From positions 1 through 32,365 of the forward strand of contig CALXBO010000024.1 in NCBI GenBank assembly GCA_944386565.1: a DNA stretch of 32,365 nucleotides, in the 5' to 3' direction. Within the stretch, counting starts at the first letter, position 1. Each line of letters opens with the position of its first letter. The position numbers and the translations under genes are program-made. Source of the stretch: an uncultured Ruthenibacterium sp. (GTDB taxonomy: Bacteria > Bacillota > Clostridia > Oscillospirales > Ruminococcaceae). Shown in pieces: positions 10,165-17,031 of the stretch. The notes beneath the pieces are model-generated. The model did no database searches and was not told the DNA's origin. It saw only the letters and a list, made by a program, of their open reading frames with translations.

Positions 10165-11307
10165 ATGCTGTACAGTGAACTGAACATGCCCGAAGCGCTG
10201 CACAAAGCGGTGGAGCGCATGGGCTTTACCGAGCTGACGGAGGTGCAGGAGAAAGCCATCCCCCCGATGCTCGAAGGATGCGACGTCACCGCCAAGGCCC
10301 CCACGGGCACGGGCAAGACGTGCGCGTTCGGCATCCCGCTCATCATGAGCCTTGAGACGGACAAGAAATACCCGCAGGCCGTCGTCCTCGCGCCCACGCG
10401 CGAGCTCGCGCAGCAGATCACCGAGGACCTGCGCGACCTCGCCCACTTCATGTCCGACGTGCGCATCGTGTGCGCGTACGGCGGCGCGAACATCAACAAG
10501 CAGATCGAACAGTTGAAGAAAGGCCCGCAGATCGTCGTGGCAACGCCAGGCCGCCTGCAGGACCACATCAACCGCCGCACCGTCGACGTGTCGCACGTGC
10601 GCGACATCGTGCTCGACGAGGCCGACGAGATGCTCAACATGGGCTTTTACAAGGACGTGCGCAAAATCCTCGACACCATCAAGTCGAAGCAGCGCCTCGC
10701 GATGTTCTCCGCGACGATCAGCCGCGAAGTCATGGACATCGGCTGGCTCTATCAGCGCGACCCTGTGGAGATCACCGTCCAGCCCGTCGAGGCCTCCGCG
10801 CCGAAGATCGACCAGTTCATGATGCTCACCACCGGCCGCAACAAGCTGGCCGACCTGTCCGAGCTCATCCTGCACTTCGGCTACAAGCGCGTGATGATCT
10901 TCTGCAACACGAAATACACCACCGCCATGCTGGCAAACCAGCTCGCGCGGCTGAATTTTGACGTCGACTGCCTCCACGGCGATCTCTCACAGGCCGAGCG
11001 CAACAAGATCATGGCGCGCTTCCGCGAGGGCAGCCTGCCGGTGCTCGTCGCCACGGACGTCGCGGCGCGCGGCATCGACGTCGACGACGTGGACGCCGTG
11101 TTCAACTACGACGTGCCGCAGTCCAACGAGCACTACACGCACCGCATCGGCCGCACCGGCCGCGCGAAGCGCGAGGGCGCGGCGTATCTGCTGTACACCG
11201 CCGAGGAGCGCCCCCGCGTGCGCGACATGCTGCGCTACACGCGCAACACCGCGAAGCCCATCGCCTTCAACGAGGCGCGCGATGCGATCGTGGACGCGGA
11301 ATTCTGA
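10165..11307 (+). CDS. DEAD-box ATP-dependent RNA helicase
   Basis: Unwinds short RNA duplexes using ATP and probably acts in ribosome assembly or mRNA turnover. The 380 residues hold all core motifs: Q motif (Gln28), motif I APTGTGKT (about 45-52), PTREL, TPGR, motif II DEAD, motif III SAT, ARGID and the motif VI segment HRIGRTGR. Motif I has Pro where most relatives have Gln (AQTGTGKT). The protein stops just after the second RecA domain. It therefore lacks the C-terminal RNA-binding tails of CsdA, DbpA and CshA, so its target cannot be guessed from tail type. AAGGGAG precedes ATG 10165. Confidence 0.93.
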   Translation: MLYSELNMPEALHKAVERMGFTELTEVQEKAIPPMLEGCDVTAKAPTGTGKTCAFGIPLIMSLETDKKYPQAVVLAPTRELAQQITEDLRDLAHFMSDVRIVCAYGGANINKQIEQLKKGPQIVVATPGRLQDHINRRTVDVSHVRDIVLDEADEMLNMGFYKDVRKILDTIKSKQRLAMFSATISREVMDIGWLYQRDPVEITVQPVEASAPKIDQFMMLTTGRNKLADLSELILHFGYKRVMIFCNTKYTTAMLANQLARLNFDVDCLHGDLSQAERNKIMARFREGSLPVLVATDVAARGIDVDDVDAVFNYDVPQSNEHYTHRIGRTGRAKREGAAYLLYTAEERPRVRDMLRYTRNTAKPIAFNEARDAIVDAEF

Positions 11308-11331
11308 CGCGCGGCATGCATTTCCGCGCGT
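11307..11331 (+). other. perfect 8-bp hairpin after the DEAD-box gene
   Basis: ACGCGCGG (11307-11314) and CCGCGCGT (11324-11331) surround a 9-nt loop just after the stop codon. No T-run follows at once, so it is probably a 3' stabilising hairpin rather than a clear intrinsic terminator. Confidence 0.5.
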
Positions 11332-11400
11332 GAGTATACAATGCATATTTTTTCACAAACACCGCCGCCGTGCGCGGCGCAAGAAAGCTGAGTTTTGTCC

Positions 11401-11877
11401 ATGAAGATCCTTGTCCTGTCCGATTCCCACGGGAATACGCGCGGCGTGCTCGAGGCCGTCACGCGCCATCCCGACGCCGACGCGGCGTTCTTCCTCGGCG
11501 ACGGCTCCCGCGACGCCGACGCCCTCGAGGAGGAGTTCCCGCGCCTGCCGGTCTACCGCGTGTGCGGAAACTGCGATTTCGGCACCTTTGATCCTGTTGA
11601 GGGCCTCGCGCCGCTCGGCGGCGTCGTGTTCTTCTATACGCACGGCCAGGCGTACTCGGTGAAAGACGGTCTGGACAGGCTGGCCGAGGCCGCGAAGGCG
11701 CGCGGCGCCGACGTGGCGCTGTTCGGCCACACGCACGAGCCGCTGTGCGAGATGCGCGACGGCGTCGCGCTGTTCAACCCCGGCTCGGCCGGATACCTGC
11801 GCGGCACGTACGGCGTCATCACCGTGCGCGACAAGCGCATCCACTTCGCGCACGAGGAACTCCAGCGCGCGCGCTGA
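11401..11877 (+). CDS. YfcE/MJ0936-type metallophosphoesterase
   Basis: Small cytoplasmic calcineurin-like phosphodiesterase of 158 residues. All metal-binding motifs are visible in order: SDSHGN (Asp8, His10), FLGDG, GNCDF, the HGQ segment, GHTHEP and NPGS. The family hydrolyses model phosphodiesters in vitro and its natural substrates are mostly unknown, so no pathway is claimed. The ATG at 11401 gives the standard MKILVLSDSHG start; the ribosome site (AAGAAAG) is weak. It lies about 90 nt after the DEAD-box gene and ends at a strong terminator. Confidence 0.92.
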   Translation: MKILVLSDSHGNTRGVLEAVTRHPDADAAFFLGDGSRDADALEEEFPRLPVYRVCGNCDFGTFDPVEGLAPLGGVVFFYTHGQAYSVKDGLDRLAEAAKARGADVALFGHTHEPLCEMRDGVALFNPGSAGYLRGTYGVITVRDKRIHFAHEELQRAR

Positions 11878-11896
11878 ACCGGAAACAGACAAAACG

Positions 11897-11925
11897 AAAG
11901 CCCCCTTATCCGAGGGGGCTTTTTG
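11897..11925 (+). terminator. intrinsic terminator of the phosphoesterase gene
   Basis: AAAGCCCCC pairs with GGGGGCTTT around TTATCCGA, followed by a T-run. It faces the convergent gene beyond the repeat. Confidence 0.9.
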
Positions 11926-11939
11926 TGTGTGGCACGTGC

Positions 11940-12046
11940 GGCTCCCCTGCAAGGGGAGCTGTCCCCGCAGGGGACTGAGGGGTGACGGCCGGGGAGAGCA
12001 TTCCACCCCTCCGGCCCTCCGGGCCACCTCCCCTGCAAGGGGAGGC
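11940..12046 (+). repeat. palindromic intergenic repeat, complete copy
   Basis: Left half GGCTCCCCTGCAAGGGGAGC ... GGGGACTGAGGGGTG (11940-11984) and right half CCACCCCTCCGGCCCTCCGG ... AGGGGAGGC (12003-12046) match the copies in the pyr operon. It sits exactly between two terminators of convergent genes. Confidence 0.75.
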
Positions 12047-12080
12047 AGACAAAGCGGGTGACCGGCGCTTTGTCGACAAG

Positions 12081-12112
12081 CAAAAGCCCCCTCTTGCGAG
12101 AGGGCTTTTTTG
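12081..12112 (-). terminator. terminator of the SGNH surface-protein gene
   Basis: AAAAGCCC...CTCT pairs with AGAGGGCTTTT around TGCG, with one bulged base. T-runs are present in both directions, so it may act on both strands. Confidence 0.85.
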
Positions 12113-12126
12113 TGTGTGATCGGAAA

Positions 12127-13842
12127 TCAGCCTCCGGCGGGAGGCGTCGTGTCCGACGGGACCGACGCGGACGTGCTGGGCGCGGGCGGCGCGGAGACCT
12201 GCGCGCCGCACACGGTGCATTTGCCCGTCGCGGCATCGACGGTGTGCGCGGCCAGAGTGCCGCACACGCCGCACTTGTGGTTCGCACCGTCGCCGGCGTC
12301 CACCCATGTGTGCGCGCCGGTGGCCGGGATGGCGGCCGTCTCGGTCGCGTTGCACACGGTGCACGTGCGCGTCTGGCTGCCCGCCGCGCCGCAGGTGGCC
12401 GGCTGCGTGACGCTCCACGCGCCCCACGTGTGGCCGAGCGCCGGGATGACCTCGTTCGGCAGCGTCGCGCCGCAGACCTTGCACTTCACGCTCATCTGGC
12501 CGCTCGCGGTGCAGGTGGCGGGGGTGGTGACGGTCTTTTCCAGATCGGGGTGCGTGCACGCCGTGCTGGACGAGCTCGACGAACTCGACGCCGTGCCCGC
12601 GACGGTCACGGTCAGCGAGGCCGAACCGTTGCCGATCTTGCAGGTGATCGTGACCTTGCCCTCCTTGAGCGCCGACACGCGGCCGTCGGCGTTGACGGTG
12701 GCGACGGACGGGTCGGACGAGGTCCATGCGACGGTGCTGCCCATGGCTTCCACATAGGAGTAGTAATCGGGCGCGTAGTCGCCCGCGTTGAACTGCGCGC
12801 TCTCGCCGGCCTTCATCGACGTCACGCCCTTGAGCGTGAACTTGTACTTGTCGGACGCCGCGGAGGACGAGGAGGACGAAGACGAAGCGGACGCTGCCGA
12901 CGACGACGCCGGGACGGCCGGGCCGAAGAAATCATCCGGCGTGGCGCGGTGCGTCGGAACGTTCGAGGGCTTCGAGGGGCGCGCGTCGGGCGTGTCGGAC
13001 GCGTGCGTGCGCACATACTCGAGGTATGCGTCCATGCCCTCGCGGTTCAGATGGATGCCGTCGGACTCCATATACTCGGCCTTCGCGTAGCCGTCGGAGC
13101 CCTTGAGAACCTCGCTGGAGTTGAGGAAGAGGCAATTCTCTTCCTCGGCCAGCTGCACGAGCGCCTTGTTGAATTCGTCGATGCGCTGCATCGTGATGGA
13201 CGGGTACGAGCGGTTCTTCGCCACGGGGTGCACCGCAGCGATGATGATCTCGGCGTACTCGTACTCCTCGCGGATGGCCTCGATGGCGCTGCGGTACGAG
13301 TTTGTGAACGTCTCGGCATCCCACGCGGTGTTGTTCGTGCCGTAGCTGATGACGATGCGGCGCGGCTGCATCATCGCGACGGCCTTCGGGACGGTGACGG
13401 GGTTCGAGTACCCCGAGAAATACATGCAGGCCGAACTGGTCACATGCTGGATGCCCATGGACGACGCGCCCAGCGAATTCTGGAGCGTCACCGTGCCGAA
13501 CATCGGCATGCGGGCGGTGTTCGAGTCGCCGATGAAGAGCGTCTCATCGAGGTATTCCTGCCCCGCGTCGTCGCTCTCCTGCAAAATCACGCCGTCGTAT
13601 TCCTCTACGGCGATGGAGGCCGCGTCCTTGTTGTACGAGCCGCTCGAGACGGAGACGGCGGAAGAGGATTCAGGCTCGCTGTGGCGGCCCGTCAGGAGCG
13701 CGCAGACCACGATCACCAGCACCACGGCGGCGCAGGCGGCGGCAAGGATGGCAATGCTTTGCTTGTCGCCCTTGGCGACCTTCCGGAAGAAGCGCCGGAT
13801 GCTCTTGAAAAACCGGCGCACAGAGCGTTTGAACGGCTCCAT
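12127..13842 (-). CDS. membrane-anchored SGNH/GDSL hydrolase with Ig-like and Cys-repeat domains
   Basis: A 571-residue surface protein. In order: a basic N-terminus, one membrane helix (about 29-50), an SGNH hydrolase domain with LFIGDSN (Ser107), YGTNN and DGIHLNREG (catalytic Asp/His), a Ser/Ala linker, a BIG2-like Ig domain (KFTLKGVTSMKAGE ... VAWTSSDPSVATVNADGRVSALKEG), a poly-Ser spacer, then repeats with paired CxxC motifs and GHTWGAW. The tail is Pro/Ser/Thr-rich with no visible LPxTG. It probably sits outside the cell and removes or transfers acyl groups on a glycan; the substrate is unknown. The start has a GAGGTGAT ribosome site. It has its own promoter and is a single-gene unit. 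Confidence 0.85.
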   Translation of the reverse strand: MEPFKRSVRRFFKSIRRFFRKVAKGDKQSIAILAAACAAVVLVIVVCALLTGRHSEPESSSAVSVSSGSYNKDAASIAVEEYDGVILQESDDAGQEYLDETLFIGDSNTARMPMFGTVTLQNSLGASSMGIQHVTSSACMYFSGYSNPVTVPKAVAMMQPRRIVISYGTNNTAWDAETFTNSYRSAIEAIREEYEYAEIIIAAVHPVAKNRSYPSITMQRIDEFNKALVQLAEEENCLFLNSSEVLKGSDGYAKAEYMESDGIHLNREGMDAYLEYVRTHASDTPDARPSKPSNVPTHRATPDDFFGPAVPASSSAASASSSSSSSSAASDKYKFTLKGVTSMKAGESAQFNAGDYAPDYYSYVEAMGSTVAWTSSDPSVATVNADGRVSALKEGKVTITCKIGNGSASLTVTVAGTASSSSSSSSTACTHPDLEKTVTTPATCTASGQMSVKCKVCGATLPNEVIPALGHTWGAWSVTQPATCGAAGSQTRTCTVCNATETAAIPATGAHTWVDAGDGANHKCGVCGTLAAHTVDAATGKCTVCGAQVSAPPAPSTSASVPSDTTPPAGG

Positions 13843-13904
13843 GTGTCAATCACCTCAACGAAAAACTCGCGCCGCCCCGCGGGGAGAGCGCACATATCTG
13901 ATAT

Positions 13905-13933
13905 ATTGTACCGTATCGCGCGGAAAAATGCAA
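13905..13933 (-). promoter_or_regulatory. promoter of the SGNH surface-protein gene
   Basis: Read on the minus strand: TTGCAT (13933-13928), a 17-nt spacer and TACAAT (13910-13905). Confidence 0.7.
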
Positions 13934-13967
13934 AAGCGCACCCGTGGGACAGCGGAACCGATGGAAC

Positions 13968-14006
13968 AAAAAAGGCGTGCGTTTTCTGCAAAACACACGC
14001 CTTTTC
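13968..14006 (-). terminator. terminator of the ECF S-component gene
   Basis: AAAAGGCGTG.GTTTT pairs with its near-perfect complement around CTGC. On the minus strand it is followed by TTTTTT. Confidence 0.9.
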
Positions 14007-14055
14007 CTGTCGTTTGCGCTAAAACATTGTGCCCACGCTTGTGCACACCGCTGAA

Positions 14056-14631
14056 TTATGCCGCGAGCCCCGCTTTTTTCATCGCCGGGCGCAGCGCCGC
14101 GTACACGGCCACGGACGCGATCAGCGAGATCACCGCGTTGAAGCCCGTGGAACCGAGGTTGAACACGAGCGCCACGTCCGCCGCGGGCTTGCCGAGGATG
14201 ATCAGCTTGTAGAAATAGCCGATCAGCGGGTCGGCCACCACGTTGAACGCAAGGCCCGCCGCGCCCGCCAGCGTGGACTTCGCCACGAGCGTCTTCGGGT
14301 CCTTCTCGTCTTCGATGTGCAGCACCTTGTGCGCGACGAGCCCCGTGATCAGGCCGATGCCCAGCTTGCACACGAACGTCTTCGGCGCGTAGATGACGTA
14401 CATCGGGTCAAACAGGTCGCCCAGCGTCATGCCGATGGCGCCGCCGAGGCCGCCCACCCAGCCGCTGAACAGCAGCGCGCCCAGCACGCACACGGCGTTG
14501 CCCAGATGGATGCTCGTCGCATCGCCCGTGCCGATGGGGATCTTGAACTGCAGAAATGTGAACACCACATACGACAGCGCCGCCATCAGCCCTGTCATCG
14601 AAATGTTGCGCAGCGATTTGTTTTCTTTCAT
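14056..14631 (-). CDS. ECF transporter S component, probably for vitamin B6
   Basis: About 191 residues, very hydrophobic, with five or six membrane helices; it begins near MKENKSLRNISMTGLMAALS. The GDATSIHLGNAVCVLGALLF and GWVGGLGGAIGMTLGDL segments are typical of small S components that bind a vitamin and share an energising EcfAAT module encoded elsewhere. The substrate is inferred from the divergent MocR-type PLP-binding regulator: such pairs are predicted to control pyridoxine/pyridoxal uptake (PdxU2-like). Riboflavin or another vitamin is not excluded. The second of two ATGs (14631) is preferred, because GAGAGG lies only 1 nt from the first. Confidence 0.75.
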   Translation of the reverse strand: MKENKSLRNISMTGLMAALSYVVFTFLQFKIPIGTGDATSIHLGNAVCVLGALLFSGWVGGLGGAIGMTLGDLFDPMYVIYAPKTFVCKLGIGLITGLVAHKVLHIEDEKDPKTLVAKSTLAGAAGLAFNVVADPLIGYFYKLIILGKPAADVALVFNLGSTGFNAVISLIASVAVYAALRPAMKKAGLAA

Positions 14632-14654
14632 CTCTCTCATTCCTCTCCCGTCTC

Positions 14655-14683
14655 TTGACAGCCCGCTTGTCTTGGGCTATGCT
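14655..14683 (+). promoter_or_regulatory. promoter of the MocR-type regulator gene
   Basis: TTGACA (14655-14660), a 17-nt spacer and TATGCT (14678-14683). It overlaps the leftward promoter region, so each gene's transcription may affect the other's. Confidence 0.65.
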
Positions 14684-14684
14684 C

Positions 14685-14713
14685 ATTATATTCAAGATGT
14701 GACCCTTTTGAAA
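14685..14713 (-). promoter_or_regulatory. promoter of the ECF S-component gene
   Basis: On the minus strand a perfect TATAAT (14690-14685) lies 17 nt from a poor -35 (TTTCAA, 14713-14708). A good -10 with a weak -35 fits a promoter that needs an activator. Confidence 0.55.
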
Positions 14714-14715
14714 TA

Positions 14716-14747
14716 TCCAGTTTTTGATTTTTTTATGGGTTCAGTTT
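14716..14747. promoter_or_regulatory. candidate MocR operator (direct repeat)
   Basis: TCCAGTTT (14716-14723) and TTCAGTTT (14740-14747) are direct repeats 24 nt apart. They lie just upstream of the -35 of the ECF gene and within the regulator's leader. MocR regulators often bind direct repeats. Assignment is by position only. Confidence 0.35.
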
Positions 14748-14767
14748 GACAGAAGGGAGACGGTCCG

Positions 14768-16180
14768 ATGAACGACGTCACGCTTCGGCTCGAGAAGGAC
14801 GGCGCGCCGCTGTACCGGCAGGTGTACGCCTATTTCACGCAGGAGATCCGCGCGGGGCGCATCCGGGAGGGCGAGAAGCTGCCCTCGAAGCGCCGCCTCG
14901 CGCAGGACCTGCGCGTGAGCGTCAACACGGTGGACACGGCGTATTCGATGCTCGCGGCGGAGGGGTACTGCGAGGCGCGGGCAAAAAGCGGGTTCTACGC
15001 CTGCCGCGTCGACGCGCTGCCCGCGCCCGAAGCGCCCGCGCGCGCCGTGCCCGCCGAGCCGGAGGCCCCCGCGTTCCGCTACGACTTCGAGACCTCCGGC
15101 GTGGACACGTCGCTGTTCCCGTTCAAGGCGTGGCGGCGCATCCAGCGCGACCTGCTCACGGGCGAGCCGTCGCTGCTCAACCACGGCCACCGGCAGGGCG
15201 ACGAGAACCTGCGCGAGGCCATCGCGGCGCACCTGCGCGAGGCGCGCGGCGCGAAGGCCGGGGCGGACGCCATCGTCGTGGGCGCGGGCATCGAGTACCT
15301 GCTGGGCATCCTCGCGCGGATGTTCGCGGGCGAGACGTTCGCCGTGGAGACGCCGGGCTACGCCCGCACGCACCGCGTGCTCGAGAACAACGGCGCGCAC
15401 GTCACGTTCCTCCCCGTCGACCGCGCGGGCATGAGCGCGGAACTTCTGGCGCGCAGCAGCGCGCGGCTGTGCTGCGTCACGCCCAGCCACCAGTTCCCCA
15501 CGGGCGTGACGATGCCCGTCGGCCGCCGCACGGAGCTTCTGGCGTGGGCGTCCCAGGCGCCCGACCGCTACATCATCGAGGACGACTACGACAGCGAGTT
15601 CCGCTTCGACGCGCGCCCCATCCCGTGCATGCAGGGGCTCGACGGCGCGCAGCGCGTCATCTACATCGGCACGTTCTCGAAGAGCATCGCGCCGTCCATC
15701 CGCATCGGCTACATGGTGCTGCCGCCGAAACTGCTGGCGCGCTGGCGGCGAGACTTCGGCTTTTACTCGTGCACCGTCAGCCGCTTCGAGCAGCAGACGC
15801 TGCGCGTGTTCCTCGAGTCCGGCCAGTTCGCGCGCCACCTCGCGCGCATGCGCACGGCCTACCGCGCCCGGCGCGACGCGCTGTGCGGCGCGCTGGAAGC
15901 GGAGTTCGGCGGTGCGGTGCACCTGTCCGGCACGCACACGGGGCTGCATCTCGTCGCAAGGTTCGACACACAGCTTTCGGAGGACGAGCTCGTGCGGCGC
16001 GCGCGCGACGCGGGCATCCGCGTGCGCGGCCTCGGCGCGTACGCCGCCGGCCCCGCGCCCGGCGGGCCGCCCGCGCTCGTGCTGGGCTACGCGGGCCTGC
16101 CCGCGCAGGACATCGCCCCCGCGTGCCGGGCGCTGCGCGCGTGCTTCGGGTCTTGTCTTTCGGAGAAGCCTGTGGTATAA
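14768..16180 (+). CDS. MocR-family (GntR/aminotransferase) transcription regulator, PdxR-like
   Basis: A 470-residue fusion of a GntR winged helix (about 1-80; LPSKRRLAQDLRVSVNTVDTAYSMLAAEGY) and a fold type I aminotransferase-like domain. The PLP-binding Lys305 is in GTFSKSIAPSIRIGY, with EDDYDSEFR upstream and NHGHRQGDENLR near residues 138-150. Such proteins sense PLP and control vitamin B6 synthesis or uptake, or other amine pathways. The divergent ECF gene 136 nt away is the likely target, and no pdxST is visible. Ribosome site GAAGGGAG precedes ATG 14768. The promoter of the next unit lies inside the last codons of this gene. Confidence 0.88.
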   Translation: MNDVTLRLEKDGAPLYRQVYAYFTQEIRAGRIREGEKLPSKRRLAQDLRVSVNTVDTAYSMLAAEGYCEARAKSGFYACRVDALPAPEAPARAVPAEPEAPAFRYDFETSGVDTSLFPFKAWRRIQRDLLTGEPSLLNHGHRQGDENLREAIAAHLREARGAKAGADAIVVGAGIEYLLGILARMFAGETFAVETPGYARTHRVLENNGAHVTFLPVDRAGMSAELLARSSARLCCVTPSHQFPTGVTMPVGRRTELLAWASQAPDRYIIEDDYDSEFRFDARPIPCMQGLDGAQRVIYIGTFSKSIAPSIRIGYMVLPPKLLARWRRDFGFYSCTVSRFEQQTLRVFLESGQFARHLARMRTAYRARRDALCGALEAEFGGAVHLSGTHTGLHLVARFDTQLSEDELVRRARDAGIRVRGLGAYAAGPAPGGPPALVLGYAGLPAQDIAPACRALRACFGSCLSEKPVV

Positions 16181-16181
16181 T
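16153..16181 (+). promoter_or_regulatory. promoter of the riboswitch-mntP unit
   Basis: TTGTCT (16153-16158), a 17-nt spacer and a perfect TATAAT (16176-16181), embedded in the final codons of the MocR gene. Transcription should start near 16188. Confidence 0.8.
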
Positions 16182-16224
16182 GGCAAAACAGTTCCGCCGC
16201 ACAGAGCACGGCGGATCGGCAACC

Positions 16225-16355
16225 TCTGTGAGGGAGTAGCCGGCGCGGGGAGCACCGCGCGCAAGGTCAACATGCTGGCGGCGTGCCGCCTGGCTTTGCT
16301 TAATCGGCAAGACTCACGGACGGCGTCTTTGCGCGCCGTCCGCGGGTCTTTTTTT
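16225..16355 (+). promoter_or_regulatory. yybP-ykoY manganese riboswitch with intrinsic terminator
   Basis: The conserved pieces of this class are present: GGGAGTAGC (16232-16240), CAAGGTCAAC (16262-16271) and GGCAAGACTCAC (16307-16318). GTGAG (16228-16232) and CTCAC (16313-16317) can close the P1 helix. A terminator follows: CGGACGGCG (16317-16325) pairs with CGCCGTCCG (16334-16342), then seven T residues (16349-16355). The 5' arm of the terminator region overlaps the 3' side of extended P1. Mn2+-stabilised P1 should therefore oppose termination and turn mntP on, as known for this class. Confidence 0.88.
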
Positions 16356-16386
16356 GTTGGAGCAAACACAAAAAGGAGCGAAACAC

Positions 16387-16953
16387 ATGAATACCTTCAC
16401 CCTGTTCCTGCTGGCGCTGGGGCTTTCGATGGACGCGTTCGCCGTGTCCGTCTCGAACAGCATGTGCCACAAGGACCTGCCGCGCCGCACGGCGCTCGTC
16501 ACATCGCTGATGTTCGGCCTGTTCCAGGGCATGATGCCCGTCATCGGGTACGTCGCGGGCCGCGCGTTTGCAGACGCCGTCAGCGCGCTCGATCACTGGA
16601 TCGCGTTCGTGCTGCTGGGCTACATCGGCGGCAAGATGCTCGTGGACGCGGTGCGCGAGTGGAACTCGGAAGAGGACAGCTGTCCGGCTGCCGTGACGAT
16701 GGGCGTCATCCTCACGCAGGCCGTCGCCACCAGCATCGACGCGCTCGCCGTGGGCGTGAGCCTCGCCGCGCTCGACATCCGCATCACGACGGCCGCGTCG
16801 TTCATCGCGTGCGTCACGTTCCTGTGCTGCGTCGCCGGGCACGCCATCGGCGCGAAGTTCGGCAAGATCCTCGGCAGCTGGGCGCAGATCTTCGGCGGCG
16901 TCATCCTCGTGGGCATCGGCTCGAAAATCCTCATCGAACACTTGTTTTCCTGA
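16387..16953 (+). CDS. mntP: manganese efflux pump MntP
   Basis: Exports Mn2+ to prevent toxicity. The 188-residue membrane protein has about six helices in two related halves, with the family's acidic signatures LSMDAFAVSVSN near the N-terminus and TSIDALAVGVSLA in the second half. Length and topology are normal for MntP. AAGGAG lies about 10 nt before ATG 16387; an in-frame upstream start at 16354 overlaps the terminator T-run and is rejected. Control by the manganese riboswitch upstream gives independent support for the function. Confidence 0.95.
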   Translation: MNTFTLFLLALGLSMDAFAVSVSNSMCHKDLPRRTALVTSLMFGLFQGMMPVIGYVAGRAFADAVSALDHWIAFVLLGYIGGKMLVDAVREWNSEEDSCPAAVTMGVILTQAVATSIDALAVGVSLAALDIRITTAASFIACVTFLCCVAGHAIGAKFGKILGSWAQIFGGVILVGIGSKILIEHLFS

Positions 16954-16970
16954 TCCCGGCACAGTACAAT
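16942..16970 (+). promoter_or_regulatory. promoter of the NSS transporter gene
   Basis: TTGTTT (16942-16947), a 17-nt spacer and TACAAT (16965-16970), overlapping the end of mntP. Confidence 0.6.
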
Positions 16971-16978
16971 AAGGGTAT

Positions 16979-17002
16979 CCGCGCGCAAGATCTTGTGCGC
17001 GG
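16979..17002 (+). promoter_or_regulatory. 12-bp palindrome at the transporter transcript start
   Basis: CCGCGCGCAAGA (16979-16990) is followed directly by TCTTGTGCGCGG (16991-17002), with one G-T pair. It falls at the predicted +1, so it could be a repressor site or a 5' stabilising hairpin. Confidence 0.5.
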
Positions 17003-17031
17003 CGGATCGTGCATGTTTTGGGGGAATCAAT

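Noticed and set aside
12058..14022. 654-codon plus-strand frame opposite the SGNH surface protein
   Set aside because: Arg/Gly/Ala-rich reading of the complementary strand, with no ribosome site or domain, and it begins inside a terminator.
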